Assembly (NCBI RefSeq): GCF_022695595.1
Contig: NZ_CP074380.1
Span: 806,001-870,000 of the forward strand
Direction of reading: 5' to 3'
Source: Streptomyces sp. MST-110588
Lineage (GTDB): Bacteria; Actinomycetota; Actinomycetes; Streptomycetales; Streptomycetaceae
DNA: 64,000 nucleotides
Part shown: positions 26,517 through 35,714 of the stretch, piece by piece
How the letters are laid out: each line of letters starts with the position of its first letter
Position numbering within the stretch: the first letter of the stretch is position 1
Notes under the pieces: generated by a model
What the model was told of the DNA's origin: nothing
Database searches by the model: none
What the model saw: only the letters and a program-made list of their open reading frames with translations
Program-made: the position numbers and the translations under genes

Positions 26517-26990
26517 ATGATGCGCCAACTCCGTCCGGTCGACCTGGACTTCCTCGACAGCGCGCCGCTGCGGCTGGTGTTCGCCGCCGAAGTGGCCGCC
26601 TCCCCCGAGGAGATGTACGTCGCGCTGGCAAAGGACGTGGCGGGCTGGAGCCATTGGTTCACGGGCGTCTCCCGTGCGGTGGCGACCGACGGGGGCGCGG
26701 CGCGTGACGTACGGCTCAAGGGCGGCACCCGCCTGCGGGAGACCGTGATGGTGGCCGAGCGCGACCGGCGCTACACCTACCGGGTCGACGCGGTCGGCGT
26801 CCCCGGGCCGCACGCCCTGATGGAGGACTGGCGGCTCATCCCGGCCGGCGGCGGTACGCGCGTACGGTGGATGTTCGCGACGGACGGGCCGGGGGCGTAC
26901 CGCTTCGCGGTGACGCTGGCCCGGCCCGCGCTGGGGCGGACGTTCCGGGCCTCGATGCGCGCCCTGGACCGCCGCCTGGCGCCGGTGTGA
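26517..26990 (+). CDS. SRPBCC family protein
   Basis: The 157-aa protein has the helix-grip outline: LRLVFAAEVAASPEEMYVAL, then WSHWFTGVSRAV, LRETVMVAERDRRYTYRVD and a C-terminal amphipathic helix (ARPALGRTFRASMRALDRRL). It fits the polyketide cyclase/dehydrase-like SRPBCC group, which bind hydrophobic ligands or act on polycyclic substrates. There is no operon partner. Two adjacent ATG codons (26517, 26520) could start it. Confidence 0.8.
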   Translation: MMRQLRPVDLDFLDSAPLRLVFAAEVAASPEEMYVALAKDVAGWSHWFTGVSRAVATDGGAARDVRLKGGTRLRETVMVAERDRRYTYRVDAVGVPGPHALMEDWRLIPAGGGTRVRWMFATDGPGAYRFAVTLARPALGRTFRASMRALDRRLAPV

Positions 26991-27119
26991 ACGCCTGAAC
27001 CGCCTGACGGCCTTCCTGCGGCCGGCTCCCGCCCGGGGGCGGGCCCTAGCTGTCCGCAACCGGCGTCGGCCGGCTCCCGTACGGCGCGGGGCGGATGCGC
27101 GTGGTGTCAGCCGAGCATT

Positions 27120-28277
27120 TCAGCCGGGCCAGACGCCGGTCGCCAGGAACCCGTCGATGGCCGCCGCGTACGGCCGTATGTCCAGGCCCTGTTCGGCCAG
27201 CCAGGCGTCCGAGTAGTACTTGTCCAGGTAGCGGTCGCCGGGGTCGCACAGCAGCGTGACGACCGAGCCCGTACGGCCGGCCTCGACCATCTCGGCGACG
27301 ATCTTCAGCGCGCTCCACAGGCCGGTGCCCGTCGAACCGCCCGCCTTGCGGCCGATGGCCGCCTCCAGGGCGCGCACGGCCGCGACACTGGCGGCGTCCG
27401 GCACCTTCATCATCCGGTCGATGGCCCCGGGGACGAAGCTCGGCTCCATACGCGGCCGGCCGATGCCCTCGATGCGTGAGGCGGTCTCGCAGTCCGTCCC
27501 GGCGTCACCGGTGCGCCAGCCGTCGAAGAAGCAGGAGTTCTCCGGGTCGGGGACGCAGATCCGGGTGTCGTACTGCATGTAGTGCACGTACCGGGCGATG
27601 GTGGCGGAGGTGCCGCCGGTGCCCGCGGTGGCCACGATCCAGGCGGGCTCCGGATAGCGCTCCATCCGCAACTGCTCGTAGATCGACTCGGCGATGTTGT
27701 TGTTACCGCGCCAGTCCGTGGCCCGTTCGGCGTAGGTGAACTGGTCCATGTAGTGGCCACCGGACTCGGCGGCGAGACGGGCGGAGACCTCGTACACGGT
27801 CCTCGGATCGTCCACGAGGTGACAGGTACCGCCGTGGAACTCGATGAGCCGGGTCTTCTCCGGGCTGGTGGTGGCCGGCATGACCGCGATGAACGGCACG
27901 CCGATCAGCTTGGCGAAGTACGCCTCGGAGACGGCGGTGGAGCCGCTGGAGGACTCGATGACGGGCTTGTGGGGCCGGATCCAGCCGTTGCACAGCCCGT
28001 ACAGGAACAAGGAACGCGCCAGGCGGTGCTTGAGGCTGCCCGTGGGGTGGGTCGACTCGTCCTTCAGGTACAGGTCGATGCCCCACTCCTCCGGAAGGGG
28101 GAAGCGCAGCAGATGGGTGTCGGCCGTGCGGTTGGCGTCGGCCTGCACCTTGCGGACGGCTTCTTTGAGCCACCGGCGGTAATCCGGGTCACTGCGGTCC
28201 ACGTCCACGGTCGGCATGGCGGCTCCGGCCGCGCCCACCGGCCCTGACCGGGTCTCTCGTTGCTCCACGGGAATCAC
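27120..28277 (-). CDS. PLP-dependent cysteine synthase family protein
   Basis: The 385-aa protein is a fold type II PLP enzyme. The Schiff-base Lys is in [11 protein letters not shown] (about residue 83) and the substrate loop is [12 protein letters not shown]. The phosphate-binding loop is [15 protein letters not shown]. The C-terminal [20 protein letters not shown] is typical of an actinobacterial subgroup annotated as cysteine synthase or threonine ammonia-lyase-like. The true substrate cannot be told. GTG 28277 follows AGGAG at good spacing; a further ATG ([13 protein letters not shown]) lies 20 codons in. Confidence 0.85.
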   Translation of the reverse strand: MIPVEQRETRSGPVGAAGAAMPTVDVDRSDPDYRRWLKEAVRKVQADANRTADTHLLRFPLPEEWGIDLYLKDESTHPTGSLKHRLARSLFLYGLCNGWIRPHKPVIESSSGSTAVSEAYFAKLIGVPFIAVMPATTSPEKTRLIEFHGGTCHLVDDPRTVYEVSARLAAESGGHYMDQFTYAERATDWRGNNNIAESIYEQLRMERYPEPAWIVATAGTGGTSATIARYVHYMQYDTRICVPDPENSCFFDGWRTGDAGTDCETASRIEGIGRPRMEPSFVPGAIDRMMKVPDAASVAAVRALEAAIGRKAGGSTGTGLWSALKIVAEMVEAGRTGSVVTLLCDPGDRYLDKYYSDAWLAEQGLDIRPYAAAIDGFLATGVWPG

Positions 28278-28522
28278 GGCGCGCTCCTGCAAGTCGTACG
28301 GAACCCGCGCGGACCGCCGGGCCGATTCCGACTATAACCACCCACCGCACGCTTCTCACCTGCATAAACAACCCTTTGGGGAACCCCAAGCGCTCCCTGG
28401 ACGGCGGTCCTTCGGCCAGGCTTTGGCCAATGGGTACTGGTGCACGAGCCCACACCCGGGCAGACTGCCCACCAGGGGGCGGTGGCGGCAACTCGCCCGC
28501 TGCGTCGAGGAGGCGGTGCACC

Positions 28523-28810
28523 ATGGCGGAGCCCGAATTCAATGCGACAGGCGTGCGCATAGAGAGATGGCCGCGGTCACTGACCCGGGCGGGTCAAGTG
28601 GTGATCCGCGACGGCAGGGTGGAGTTGCTGACGAGTTACGGCAAGGAGATCGACAGCGCTCCGGTGCAGTCGGTCCAGGCCCACAAACCGCTCTTCGCGG
28701 GGCACGAACGGGCTCTGGCGACCATGAACGGCCGTCGATACTCGCTGACGCTGGGGGCGCCGGACCGTTTCCTGAACGCCGTGGAAGCAGCCCGCTCCGC
28801 ACGGGCCTGA
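28523..28810 (+). CDS. Small conserved Streptomyces protein, function unknown
   Basis: The 95-aa protein reads MAEPEFNATGVRIERWPRSL, then VVIRDGRVELLTSYGKEIDS, APVQSVQAHKPLF and a C-terminal helix (GAPDRFLNAVEAARSAR). The pattern, a small mostly beta domain, suggests a PH-like or SHOCT-adjacent fold, but I do not recognise it with certainty. A strong ribosome site GAGGAGG (28507-28513) precedes the ATG. It is divergent from the PLP enzyme. Confidence 0.65.
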   Translation: MAEPEFNATGVRIERWPRSLTRAGQVVIRDGRVELLTSYGKEIDSAPVQSVQAHKPLFAGHERALATMNGRRYSLTLGAPDRFLNAVEAARSARA

Positions 28811-28983
28811 GAAGCTCCCGCGGGTGGCGGTGCGGTTGCGGGAGCGCGCTCGTGGGATGACCCTGGACTCGTATCACTGAGGGTTCACCAGCGGTGACAC
28901 GGTGGAGCAAGGCGGCATCGCTGGATCCGATCTTCGCCCCCGACACGGACGAGGGCGCCCGACCTCATCAGGGAGTCGCGGTC

Positions 28984-29988
28984 GTGATCAGGCAGCCCAG
29001 CAGACACTGCACGGTCGAGCTCCAGGCCCTGCCGGCCCGGATCGGCCAGGTGCGCAGAATCGTATCGGCGCAGTTGCGTTACTGGCGTCTCGACGCCTTG
29101 ATCGACTCGGCGGCGCTCGGCGTCACCGAACTGCTCGCCAACGTTCACCAGCACGCCGGGCCGAGCAAGCAGTGCACGGTCGAACTGCGCGTCCTCCTGG
29201 ACCAGTTGACGGTGTCGGTGCGCGACCTGGACCCACGGCTGCCCCGGGTGAACGGGGCCGAGGCCCTGGACACCAGCGGTCGCGGGCTGTCCTTGATCGC
29301 CGCGCTCAGCGAGAGCTGGGGCGTACGGCCGGACGGCACCGGCAAGGTCGTGTGGTTCACCCTTCCGGCGCTCTCCCTCGCCCCCGAAGAACCCTCGGGG
29401 GCGGCCGGCGGCCGGAGCGGTGCCGAATGGGACACCGCGGCGCTGGAGCCGGCCCGTGCGGCGGCCGACGCCGGCGGCCGGCCGGCCGGACCGGTCCGCG
29501 CGGTGTCCGACCCCTTCCGTACGTTAGGCGACTCCGCCCGTACGTTAGGCGGCCCCGCCCGTACGCCGGACGATCCCGTGCCCTCCTCGGGGGGCTCCGT
29601 CCGCGCGACGGCCAAGGCCCTGCGTACCTCCGCGGCTTCCGATCCCGTCCGCACCTCCGTGGTTTCCGAGCCGGTCCGTCCCTCCGTGGCTTCCGGGTCC
29701 GCCCGCACCCCCGTGGCTTCCGGGCGGCCCGTCCGCACCCCCGTGCTCGCCGAAGCGGTACGTACATCCGCCGAGGCTGCCCGTACGTCCACCGAAGCTC
29801 CCCGTACCTCTGCCGAAGCCCCACGCACGTCCGCCGAGGCCGCGTGCGCACCCGCCGGGGCCGGGCGCCCGCCGGCCGACCCGTACCGCCATGTGCCGGC
29901 CGAACCGCATCTCCACGCGCCGACCGACTCCCGGCCCCGGGTACCCACCGACCCCCGGCCCCGAAAGCGGGGCGCGGGGGTCGGCTGA
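28984..29988 (+). CDS. Anti-sigma-factor-type ATP-binding protein with long repetitive tail
   Basis: The 334-aa protein starts with the HATPase_c_2 pattern RHCTVELQALPARIGQVRRI, then LGVTELLANVHQHAG (N-box), VSVRDLDPRLPR (G1) and TSGRGLSLIAALSESWGV (G2). These domains act as regulators in partner-switch systems. After about residue 145 the sequence becomes a 190-residue tail of decaying repeats (RTSAEAARTSTEAPRTSAEA and similar) unlike other family members. GTG 28984 is chosen for similarity to relatives starting at this point; GTG 28894 would add 30 residues. Confidence 0.8.
   Translation: MIRQPSRHCTVELQALPARIGQVRRIVSAQLRYWRLDALIDSAALGVTELLANVHQHAGPSKQCTVELRVLLDQLTVSVRDLDPRLPRVNGAEALDTSGRGLSLIAALSESWGVRPDGTGKVVWFTLPALSLAPEEPSGAAGGRSGAEWDTAALEPARAAADAGGRPAGPVRAVSDPFRTLGDSARTLGGPARTPDDPVPSSGGSVRATAKALRTSAASDPVRTSVVSEPVRPSVASGSARTPVASGRPVRTPVLAEAVRTSAEAARTSTEAPRTSAEAPRTSAEAACAPAGAGRPPADPYRHVPAEPHLHAPTDSRPRVPTDPRPRKRGAGVG
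29500..29980 (+). repeat. Coding repeat tract in the HATPase tail
   Basis: The DNA repeats loosely with units of 18-36 bp (CGTACGTTAGGCGACTCCGC then CGTACGTTAGGCGGCCCCGC, later CACCTCCGTGGTTTCCG-like copies). It encodes a Pro/Ala/Thr-rich disordered tail. The reading frame stays open, so it is probably translated. Confidence 0.6.
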
Positions 29989-30152
29989 GTTCGCGGCCCG
30001 GCGCAGGACCGTACATGGCGCGCGGTGCCCGGCTCCTGGGGCACGACTACTCGGCGGCGGCAATCGCCGCCAGGTACCGGGGTCGCGCCTGGTATCGGGG
30101 AGCGTGGACTCCGAGCCGAGGGGCGCTGGAGCGGAGTGCGCGCCGGTGCCCT

Positions 30153-30455
30153 TCATCGCACGCTGCCTTTCGCGCCGGCGCCGAACTGTTCCTCCAGTAC
30201 GGACAGCCGCCGCCAGTATTCGTCCTCGTCCAGCTCACCCGCGGCGAAGCGGCGGCCGAGTACGGCGATGGGCGACCGGTCCCCGTACCCGGCGTCCTTG
30301 GGACCGTCGATTCGCTGCCAGGGGGCGCGGCGGCGCCACACGGTGCGGCGCAGGACCGTGCCGGCGGCGATGGCGACAGCGGCCCAGAACAGCGGGAAGA
30401 GCAGGACCCACGGTCCGGGACCGGCGTCGTACCAGGGAAGTGCCAGGGCGTTCAT
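30153..30455 (-). CDS. SHOCT-domain small membrane protein
   Basis: The 100-aa protein has one hydrophobic helix (WVLLFPLFWAAVAIAAGTVL, about residues 16-35). A C-terminal SHOCT motif follows, IAVLGRRFAAGELDEDEYWR and RLSVLEEQF. SHOCT segments promote oligomerisation of membrane proteins. The function is unknown. It is divergent from the TetR operon that begins 256 bp away. Confidence 0.85.
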   Translation of the reverse strand: MNALALPWYDAGPGPWVLLFPLFWAAVAIAAGTVLRRTVWRRRAPWQRIDGPKDAGYGDRSPIAVLGRRFAAGELDEDEYWRRLSVLEEQFGAGAKGSVR

Positions 30456-30683
30456 GTGTCTTCAGCTCCTCTGTGGGACACGGTTCCGCGATCGGACCGG
30501 CGTCGGTCAGGCACCGGGCAGGCATGGGCCTGGCATCGGACCGGTGCGGCGATGCCCTCGCCCGGTGCCTTCCGAGCCTGGTCCCCCGGTGGCCGTCGGT
30601 CGTCGTACGGCCGGCTGCTCCGCCCCTACCGCGGCAGGAGCAGACGCTGCGCGGACGGCTGCTCCGCCCGGCTCTTGATCTTT

Positions 30684-30701
30684 GTAACTACTGGTATGTA
30701 C
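30684..30701. promoter_or_regulatory. Imperfect dyad before the TetR gene
   Basis: GTAACTACTGGTATGTAC has arms GTAACTA and TATGTAC matching at five of seven positions. It ends 9 bp before the TetR start codon, in a local low-GC stretch (TTTGTAACTACTGG). It is the best candidate for an autoregulatory site in this gap. Confidence 0.45.
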
Positions 30702-30710
30702 GATCCCGGC

Positions 30711-31277
30711 ATGACCACTGCGGAACGGCTCATCGAGAGCACCCGGGAACTCCTGTGGGAACGCGGATACGTGGGCACCAGCCCCAAGGCGATCCTCCAG
30801 CGGGCCAACGCCGGCCAGGGCAGCATGTACCACCACTTCACGGGCAAGTCCGACCTCGCGCTGGCCGCCATCAAGCGCACCGCCCTGAGCATGCGGGCCA
30901 CGGCCGAGGCGTCGCTGTCCGGTGACGGGGGCGCGTACGAGCGGGTGCGCGCCTACCTGTTGCGCGAACGCGACGTCCTGCGCGGCTGCCCTGTCGGACG
31001 GCTCACGATGGATCCCGACGTCATCGCGGACCCGGCGCTGCGGCAGCCGGTGTTCGAGACCCTCGACTGGCTGCGCGGCCGGATCGGCGACATCCTCGCC
31101 GAAGGCCGGGAGCGCGGCGAGTTCGACGCCGGCCTGGACCCCGAGGCGACCGCCGCGGCCGTGGTCGCCACCGTGCAGGGCGGTTACGTCCTGGCCCGCG
31201 CGGCGGAAACGCCCGCCCCCTTCGACACCGCCGTACGCGGTGTCCTGTCCCTGCTCGCCGCGCGCCGCACGGACTGA
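30711..31277 (+). CDS. TetR-family transcriptional regulator
   Basis: The 188-aa protein has a TetR helix-turn-helix, ERLIESTRELLWERGYVGTS then ILQRANAGQGSMYHHFTGKS, and a ligand domain with RDVLRGCPVGRLTMDPDVIA. That Cys-containing stretch is common in the AcrR/YxaF-type group that controls dioxygenase or detoxification genes. Downstream and in the same direction are cupin, DUF4865 and phosphotriesterase-like genes, which it probably represses. The ATG at 30711 is used; another lies five codons upstream. Confidence 0.9.
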   Translation: MTTAERLIESTRELLWERGYVGTSPKAILQRANAGQGSMYHHFTGKSDLALAAIKRTALSMRATAEASLSGDGGAYERVRAYLLRERDVLRGCPVGRLTMDPDVIADPALRQPVFETLDWLRGRIGDILAEGRERGEFDAGLDPEATAAAVVATVQGGYVLARAAETPAPFDTAVRGVLSLLAARRTD

Positions 31278-31389
31278 CGCCCGCCCGCACGCCGCTCGCG
31301 CCTCGTACGCGCCCCCTCCAGGCGCCGTTCGCGCCCCGCCCGCGCCCCGCCCGCAAACCACCCTCGTACGGAAGGAATTCGAGAACTCC

Positions 31390-31785
31390 GTGGACATCAC
31401 CCGAAACCGCCCAGCCACCCAAGCCGGCCCCGCCGAGCACTTCACCGGCACGGTCTGGCTCGACGAGGTGGCCGCCCCGCCCGCGCCGTCCCGACTGCGG
31501 ATGTTCAGCGTCCACTTCGCGCCCGGCGCGCGCACCGCCTGGCACCGCCATCCGCACGGGCAGGTGCTGCACGTCACCGAGGGCAGCGGCCTGGTGCAGC
31601 GCAGGGGCGGGCCGGTCGAGGAGATCCGGGCCGGGGACACGGTCTGGATTGCCCCCGGCGAATGGCACTGGCACGGCGCCGCGCCCCGTACGTTCATGAC
31701 CCACCTGGCGGTGGTCGAGGCCGCGGACGACGGCACCACAACCGACTGGGACGCCCTGGTCGGCGGCGACGAGTACCCCGGCTGA
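31390..31785 (+). CDS. Cupin-domain protein
   Basis: The 131-aa single-domain cupin has both motifs: GARTAWHRHPHGQVLHVTEG (metal-binding His pair and Gln) and IAPGEWHWHGAAPRTFMTHL. The HxH plus His set suggests a bound metal. Similar proteins are annotated as carboxymuconolactone-decarboxylase-type or quercetin-dioxygenase-like cupins; the reaction is unknown. GTG follows a GGAAGGA ribosome site. It sits 112 bp after the TetR gene. Confidence 0.85.
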   Translation: MDITRNRPATQAGPAEHFTGTVWLDEVAAPPAPSRLRMFSVHFAPGARTAWHRHPHGQVLHVTEGSGLVQRRGGPVEEIRAGDTVWIAPGEWHWHGAAPRTFMTHLAVVEAADDGTTTDWDALVGGDEYPG

Positions 31786-31902
31786 CCGGCCCGTTCGCCT
31801 TATCTCACACCGCCCTCACACCGCCCGCCCCAGTTCCTCTCCGCACGTGGTTCTTCCCGCTTTCCCGTTGTGTCTCATACCGCCCTTCCGGGAGTCACTT
31901 CC

Positions 31903-32487
31903 ATGCATGCCTTGCAGTACGCGATCACCCTCCCCGCCGACTACGACATGGGGATCATCCGGCACCGGGTGAAGTCCAAGGGTCATCTCCTGGACAGCTT
32001 CGAGGGGCTGGGGCTCAAGGCGTACGGCATCCGCGAACGCGGCACCGACGGCTCGCCCGTCAACCAGTACGCCCCCTTCTACCTCTGGGCCGACCCGCAG
32101 GCCATGAACCGTTTCCTGATGGGCGAGGGATTCCGCGGCGTCATCCGCGATTTCGGCCGCCCTGTGGTGCAGCACTGGCAGGGGCTCTTCTACGAGCAGG
32201 GCCCGTCCGCCGGCGCGCCACCCGGCGCGTTCTCCCGCCGCGCGCTGTCCCTCCCCGAGGGCACCGATCCGGCCACCGCCGTCGAGGCCGCACTGGCCGA
32301 GCAGCGGGAGTTGTCCCGTACGGACGGCGTGCACTCCACGGCCCTGGCCGTCGACGCCCGTCACTGGGAACTGCTGCACTTCACCCTCTGGGAGGACGCG
32401 GCACCCGAGACCGCCGGGGAGCGCTACCAGGTCCTCCACCTGTCCGCTCCGGGTGCCGGCCGGCTTCCCACCGGGAGGCAGTGGTGA
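31903..32487 (+). CDS. DUF4865 family protein
   Basis: The 194-aa protein reads MHALQYAITLPADYDMGIIR, then LGLKAYGIRERGTDGSPVNQ and NQYAPFYLWADPQAMNRFLM, the pattern of DUF4865. The fold resembles dimeric alpha-beta-barrel (antibiotic monooxygenase-like) domains. Its stop overlaps the start of the phosphotriesterase-like gene (TGGTGA), so the two are translationally coupled. The function is not established; context suggests handling of the same small molecule. Confidence 0.82.
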   Translation: MHALQYAITLPADYDMGIIRHRVKSKGHLLDSFEGLGLKAYGIRERGTDGSPVNQYAPFYLWADPQAMNRFLMGEGFRGVIRDFGRPVVQHWQGLFYEQGPSAGAPPGAFSRRALSLPEGTDPATAVEAALAEQRELSRTDGVHSTALAVDARHWELLHFTLWEDAAPETAGERYQVLHLSAPGAGRLPTGRQW

Positions 32488-33521
32488 GCCGGGCCGCCAC
32501 CGTCCGTACGGTTCTGGGCGACCTCGCCCCCGAAGCGCTCGGTGTGACCGACGCGCACGACCACCTCTTCCTGCGCAGCCCGGTGCTGGCCGGCCAGGAA
32601 CTCGACGACGCCGGTGCGGCGGAGGCCGAACTGCGTGCCTTCCGGGCAGCGGGCGGCGGCACGGTCGTCCAGTGGACGCCGTACGGAATGGGGCGCCGCG
32701 CCGCCGAACTGCCCCGGCTTTCCCGGGCGACGGGCGTCCACGTCGTCGCCGCGACCGGGCTGCACCAAGCGGTCCACTACCCCGCCGCGCTGCTGAAGGA
32801 CATAGGGGAGGACCTGGCGTCGCTGTTCGTCGCCGAGTTGACGCAGGGCATCGGGAGCACCGGGAACAACGAAGGTTCCGCAGCCCCCGGCAACGTCGGA
32901 GTCACCGCGGACTCGGCAGCCACCGGGGATGTTGCAGTCACCGGGGAGTTTGCAGTCACCGGGCCGCGCGCCGGAATGATCAAGGTCGCCGGGGGCTTCC
33001 ACGGCCTGGACGCACACGCCCGGTACACCATGACGGCAGCCGCCGAGGCGCACCACGTGACCGGTGCCGCCATCGGCGTCCACCTGGAACTGGGAACGGG
33101 CGCGGCGGACGTACTGGAGCTGCTCTGCGACAAGCTGGGGGTCCGTCCGGACCGGGTGATCCTGGGGCATCTCAACCGCTCACCCGATCTGACCGCTCAC
33201 CAAGAGGTGGCCAGGACTGGCGCGTACCTGGCCTTCGACGGGCCTTCGCGGTCCCACCACGCCACGGACTGGCGGCTGCCCGACGCCCTGGCCGCGCTCG
33301 CCGACGCGGGATACGCGGACCGGCTGCTGCTGGGTGGTGACACCACGACGGCCGGTGCCCGCTCGGTGAACGGCGGGCCCGGTATGCCCTATCTGCTCCG
33401 GCGGCTGCGCCGGCGGCTCTCCCTCACTCTGGATCCCGCGCTGGTGGAACGGGTGCTGACCGTCAATCCGGGGCGCGCGTTCGCGGCGGAGTGGCCGCCG
33501 GGGGCGGGCGGGGAGGAGTGA
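32484..33521 (+). CDS. Phosphotriesterase-family amidohydrolase with a repeat insertion
   Basis: The 345-aa protein carries the PTE metal centre: DAHDHLFLR, a bridging Lys in AGMIKVAGG (about 167), HLELG, LGHLNRSPD and LLGGDTT. This family hydrolyses lactones, esters or organophosphates with a binuclear metal. Residues about 122-160 hold an unusual insertion of repeats (GVTADSAATGDVAVTGEFAV) before the Lys, encoded by near-identical DNA units, and probably a surface loop. Translation is coupled to DUF4865. A lactonase role in the TetR operon is an inference. Confidence 0.85.
   Translation: MSRAATVRTVLGDLAPEALGVTDAHDHLFLRSPVLAGQELDDAGAAEAELRAFRAAGGGTVVQWTPYGMGRRAAELPRLSRATGVHVVAATGLHQAVHYPAALLKDIGEDLASLFVAELTQGIGSTGNNEGSAAPGNVGVTADSAATGDVAVTGEFAVTGPRAGMIKVAGGFHGLDAHARYTMTAAAEAHHVTGAAIGVHLELGTGAADVLELLCDKLGVRPDRVILGHLNRSPDLTAHQEVARTGAYLAFDGPSRSHHATDWRLPDALAALADAGYADRLLLGGDTTTAGARSVNGGPGMPYLLRRLRRRLSLTLDPALVERVLTVNPGRAFAAEWPPGAGGEE
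32890..32965 (+). repeat. Short tandem repeats inside the phosphotriesterase-like gene
   Basis: The DNA repeats GTCACCGCGGA, GCAGCCACCGGGGATGTT, GCAGTCACCGGGGAGTTT and GCAGTCACCGGG in tandem. The units keep the frame (multiples of three) and add a Thr/Gly/Val/Ala loop. Replication slippage is the likely origin. Confidence 0.7.
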
Positions 33522-33609
33522 CCTCCGGCCGGGCCGGCAGCCCCTGCGGGCCCCTGGTCCGGCCGATGGCCGCACGTCTCCTCGGCCGCGTCCCCGGGCC
33601 GGTCGGAGG

Positions 33610-34829
33610 TCAGCTTCCGAGGATCACCAGCGGGTCGTCCAGCACCGGCTGCCAGGCCAGCTCCGCCGCCCCCACCAGGGAGTTGTGGTCCAGGCCGCAC
33701 GGCAGGACCGGCACCCCTCCGCTGCGCCCCCACAGGCTGCGCTCGGCGACCACCGCGCGCAGCCGTTCCGGGTCGGCCTCCACCAGTGCGCGGTGCAGCC
33801 CCCCGAGGATGACGCGGTCGGGGTTGAGGATGTTGACGAGACCGGCGATGCCCAGGCCGAGCCGGTCGATGAGCAGGTCGGCCGCGGCCCGTACGGAAGG
33901 ATCGGTGTACTCCTCGCGGAGCAGGTCGGCGGCCTGCTGGAGCAGCGACCCCTCGGGGCCCGGCGCGCGGCCCGCGGCGCCGAGGAAGGCCAGCGGGTCG
34001 GCCTCGACGTCCAGGCAGCCGCGGCTGCCGCAGTGGCAGGGCGCGCCCTCGGGGTTGACGGTGAGGTGGCCGACCTCCATGGCCAGGCCGGAACTGCCGC
34101 TGTGCAGACGGCCGTCCAGGACCAGCGCGCCGCCCACCCCCGGTGGCCGGAGGCGATGCACAGCAGGTGGCGGGCGCCCCGGCCGGCGCCGTGGCGATGC
34201 TCGGCAAGCGCCGCGAGGTTGACATCGTTGCCGGAGAAGCCGATCGCGGGGGTCACTCCTGGAATGCCGGCCGCGGCCAGCTCCCGCAGGAAGAGCCGCC
34301 GTACGGGCGCGCCGGCCGGCCAGGCGAGGTGCAGCGGGTTGAGTGCCTCGCCGTCCGGTTCGGCGACGGCGGAGGGTACGGCCAGACCGGCGCCCAGGCA
34401 GCGCCGGCCGGTCTCGCGCAGCAGCCCGGCCCCTGCCGCGACCGCCTCGGCCAGGACGTCGGCCGGGTCGGCGGGGATGGTGTCGCAGCCGCTGACGGTC
34501 GCCACGATGCGACCGCCGAGGCCGGCCAGCGCCACGCGGTAGCCGTCGGCGTGGATCTGGACGGCCAGGACGACCGGGCCCTCCTCGTTGAGGGACAGGC
34601 GGTGCGAGGGGCGTCCTTGGGAGCCCGCGGAGGCGGTCGGCCGGGAATCGACGGTGATCAGGCCGAGTGCCTCCAGTTCGGCGGCCACCGCGCCGGCGGT
34701 CGCGCGGGTCACGCCGAGTTCGGCGGTGAGCACGGCACGGGTGGGCGCGCGGCCGGTGTGTACGAGCTCCAGTGCGGGTCCGAGGGCACTGCGGCCCCGC
34801 TCCAACCTGGTTGTCCGAGTCTGGGTCAC
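33610..34829 (-). pseudogene. ROK-family transcriptional regulator/sugar kinase with a one-base frameshift
   Basis: The N-terminal winged helix (TRAVLTAELGVTRATAGAVA then AELEALGLITVDSR) is followed by a ROK domain with VQIHADGYRVALAGLGG. The frame breaks in the C5 run at 34137-34141. Adding one base gives SGHRGVGGALVLDGRLHSG and continues through the zinc motif CHCGSRGCLDVE to the stop at 33610, 406 aa. That is normal for NagC/XylR-like ROK repressors. The unrepaired product would lose the zinc site and most of the ligand domain. The start is GTG 34829. Confidence 0.83.
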
Positions 34830-35318
34830 GCCCCTATTCTTGCTTTGTATCGGCGCTGAACAAAATAGGTACGGCTATTTCGGGGGCGGCGGGCCCGTGG
34901 TGGCCGTGCGGAAGGCCGCTGCGCGGGAGCCGTGGCGCGGAAACCGGCATACGGAAACCGGCGTTCAGGCGGAAGCCGGCGTTCGGGCGGAAGCCGGCGC
35001 GCACCGACCGGGCTGCGGGTACCGCTACCGGCGTACGGACGGCCGGGGCCCCATGAGTTCGTACGGTCCGTACATGCCGTACGTACGGTAAGGCTCCTAC
35101 GCGCCACACAGTCCGTACGGACCGAGGTCGGGCCCGCCCCTCCCGCCGGACGAACGCCGTACGGCCGGGAGTTGCCGCGCGATCGCCGGGTAGGCGTCCT
35201 GATGAACGCGGCCGGTGGCGGATCATATCGGGCCGGACCCCGGCCGCGTGCGCCGTCCCCTGCGGAGTGCGGCCCCGCTCGGGCGGACGTCCGACCACCG
35301 GCGGGAATCGAGGACCGG
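34830..35318. other. 489-bp region with repeats, no clear gene
   Basis: Four copies of CGGAA(A/G)CCGGC start at 34938, 34952, 34970 and 34988. Around 35055-35092 GTAC-rich palindromic sequence occurs (GTACGGTCCGTACATGCCGT). Open frames cross the region, but their composition is not protein-like. The first part is the ROK promoter region; a 12-codon frame at 35052 rich in Tyr and Pro is probably chance. Confidence 0.5.
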
Positions 35319-35714
35319 ATGCACACCACCCATCGCCTGCACGCCCTCATGCGCCTGACGTTCGGCAACCCGGTCTCCTTGGCCTACCTCGGTCTCGTCG
35401 CCGCGGCGCTGGCCTTCGCCGCGGTGGACACACTGTTCGTCTCACACCAGGACGCGTCGTTCTCCGGTATCTGGGCGGCCCTGCTGACCGCGCCCACGGT
35501 CTTCCCCCTGTGGCTCGCGGGCGGCGCGCTCTGGGGCGGTTCCGGCGCTCCCGGCTGGTACCTGACAGTGACTCTGATCCTTGCCGCCCTGGTCAACGCG
35601 CTGCTGCTGGGCCTGGCCCGCCGCGCCGTGCGGAGCCGGACGAGCGCGCGTTCGGCCGCCGCGGGCGGCGATGTCAGTGGGGGCTGGCACACTCGGCGGC
35701 ATGGAGACCTCTGA
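35319..35714 (+). CDS. SCO4225-type small membrane protein
   Basis: The 131-aa protein has MRLTFGNPVSLAYLGLVAAA near its start and three membrane helices (about 18-38, 50-75 and 80-103). The FSGIWAALLTAPTVFPLWLA stretch is conserved in this Streptomyces group. Family function is unknown. Its end overlaps the next gene by 14 bp. The ATG before HTTHRLHALM is used; an upstream extension is open but low complexity. Confidence 0.78.
   Translation: MHTTHRLHALMRLTFGNPVSLAYLGLVAAALAFAAVDTLFVSHQDASFSGIWAALLTAPTVFPLWLAGGALWGGSGAPGWYLTVTLILAALVNALLLGLARRAVRSRTSARSAAAGGDVSGGWHTRRHGDL

Noticed and set aside
35052..35093. 12-codon Tyr/Pro leader peptide
   Set aside because: It is not followed by an attenuator-like structure or by a gene within reach, and it lies in GTAC-rich repeat sequence.
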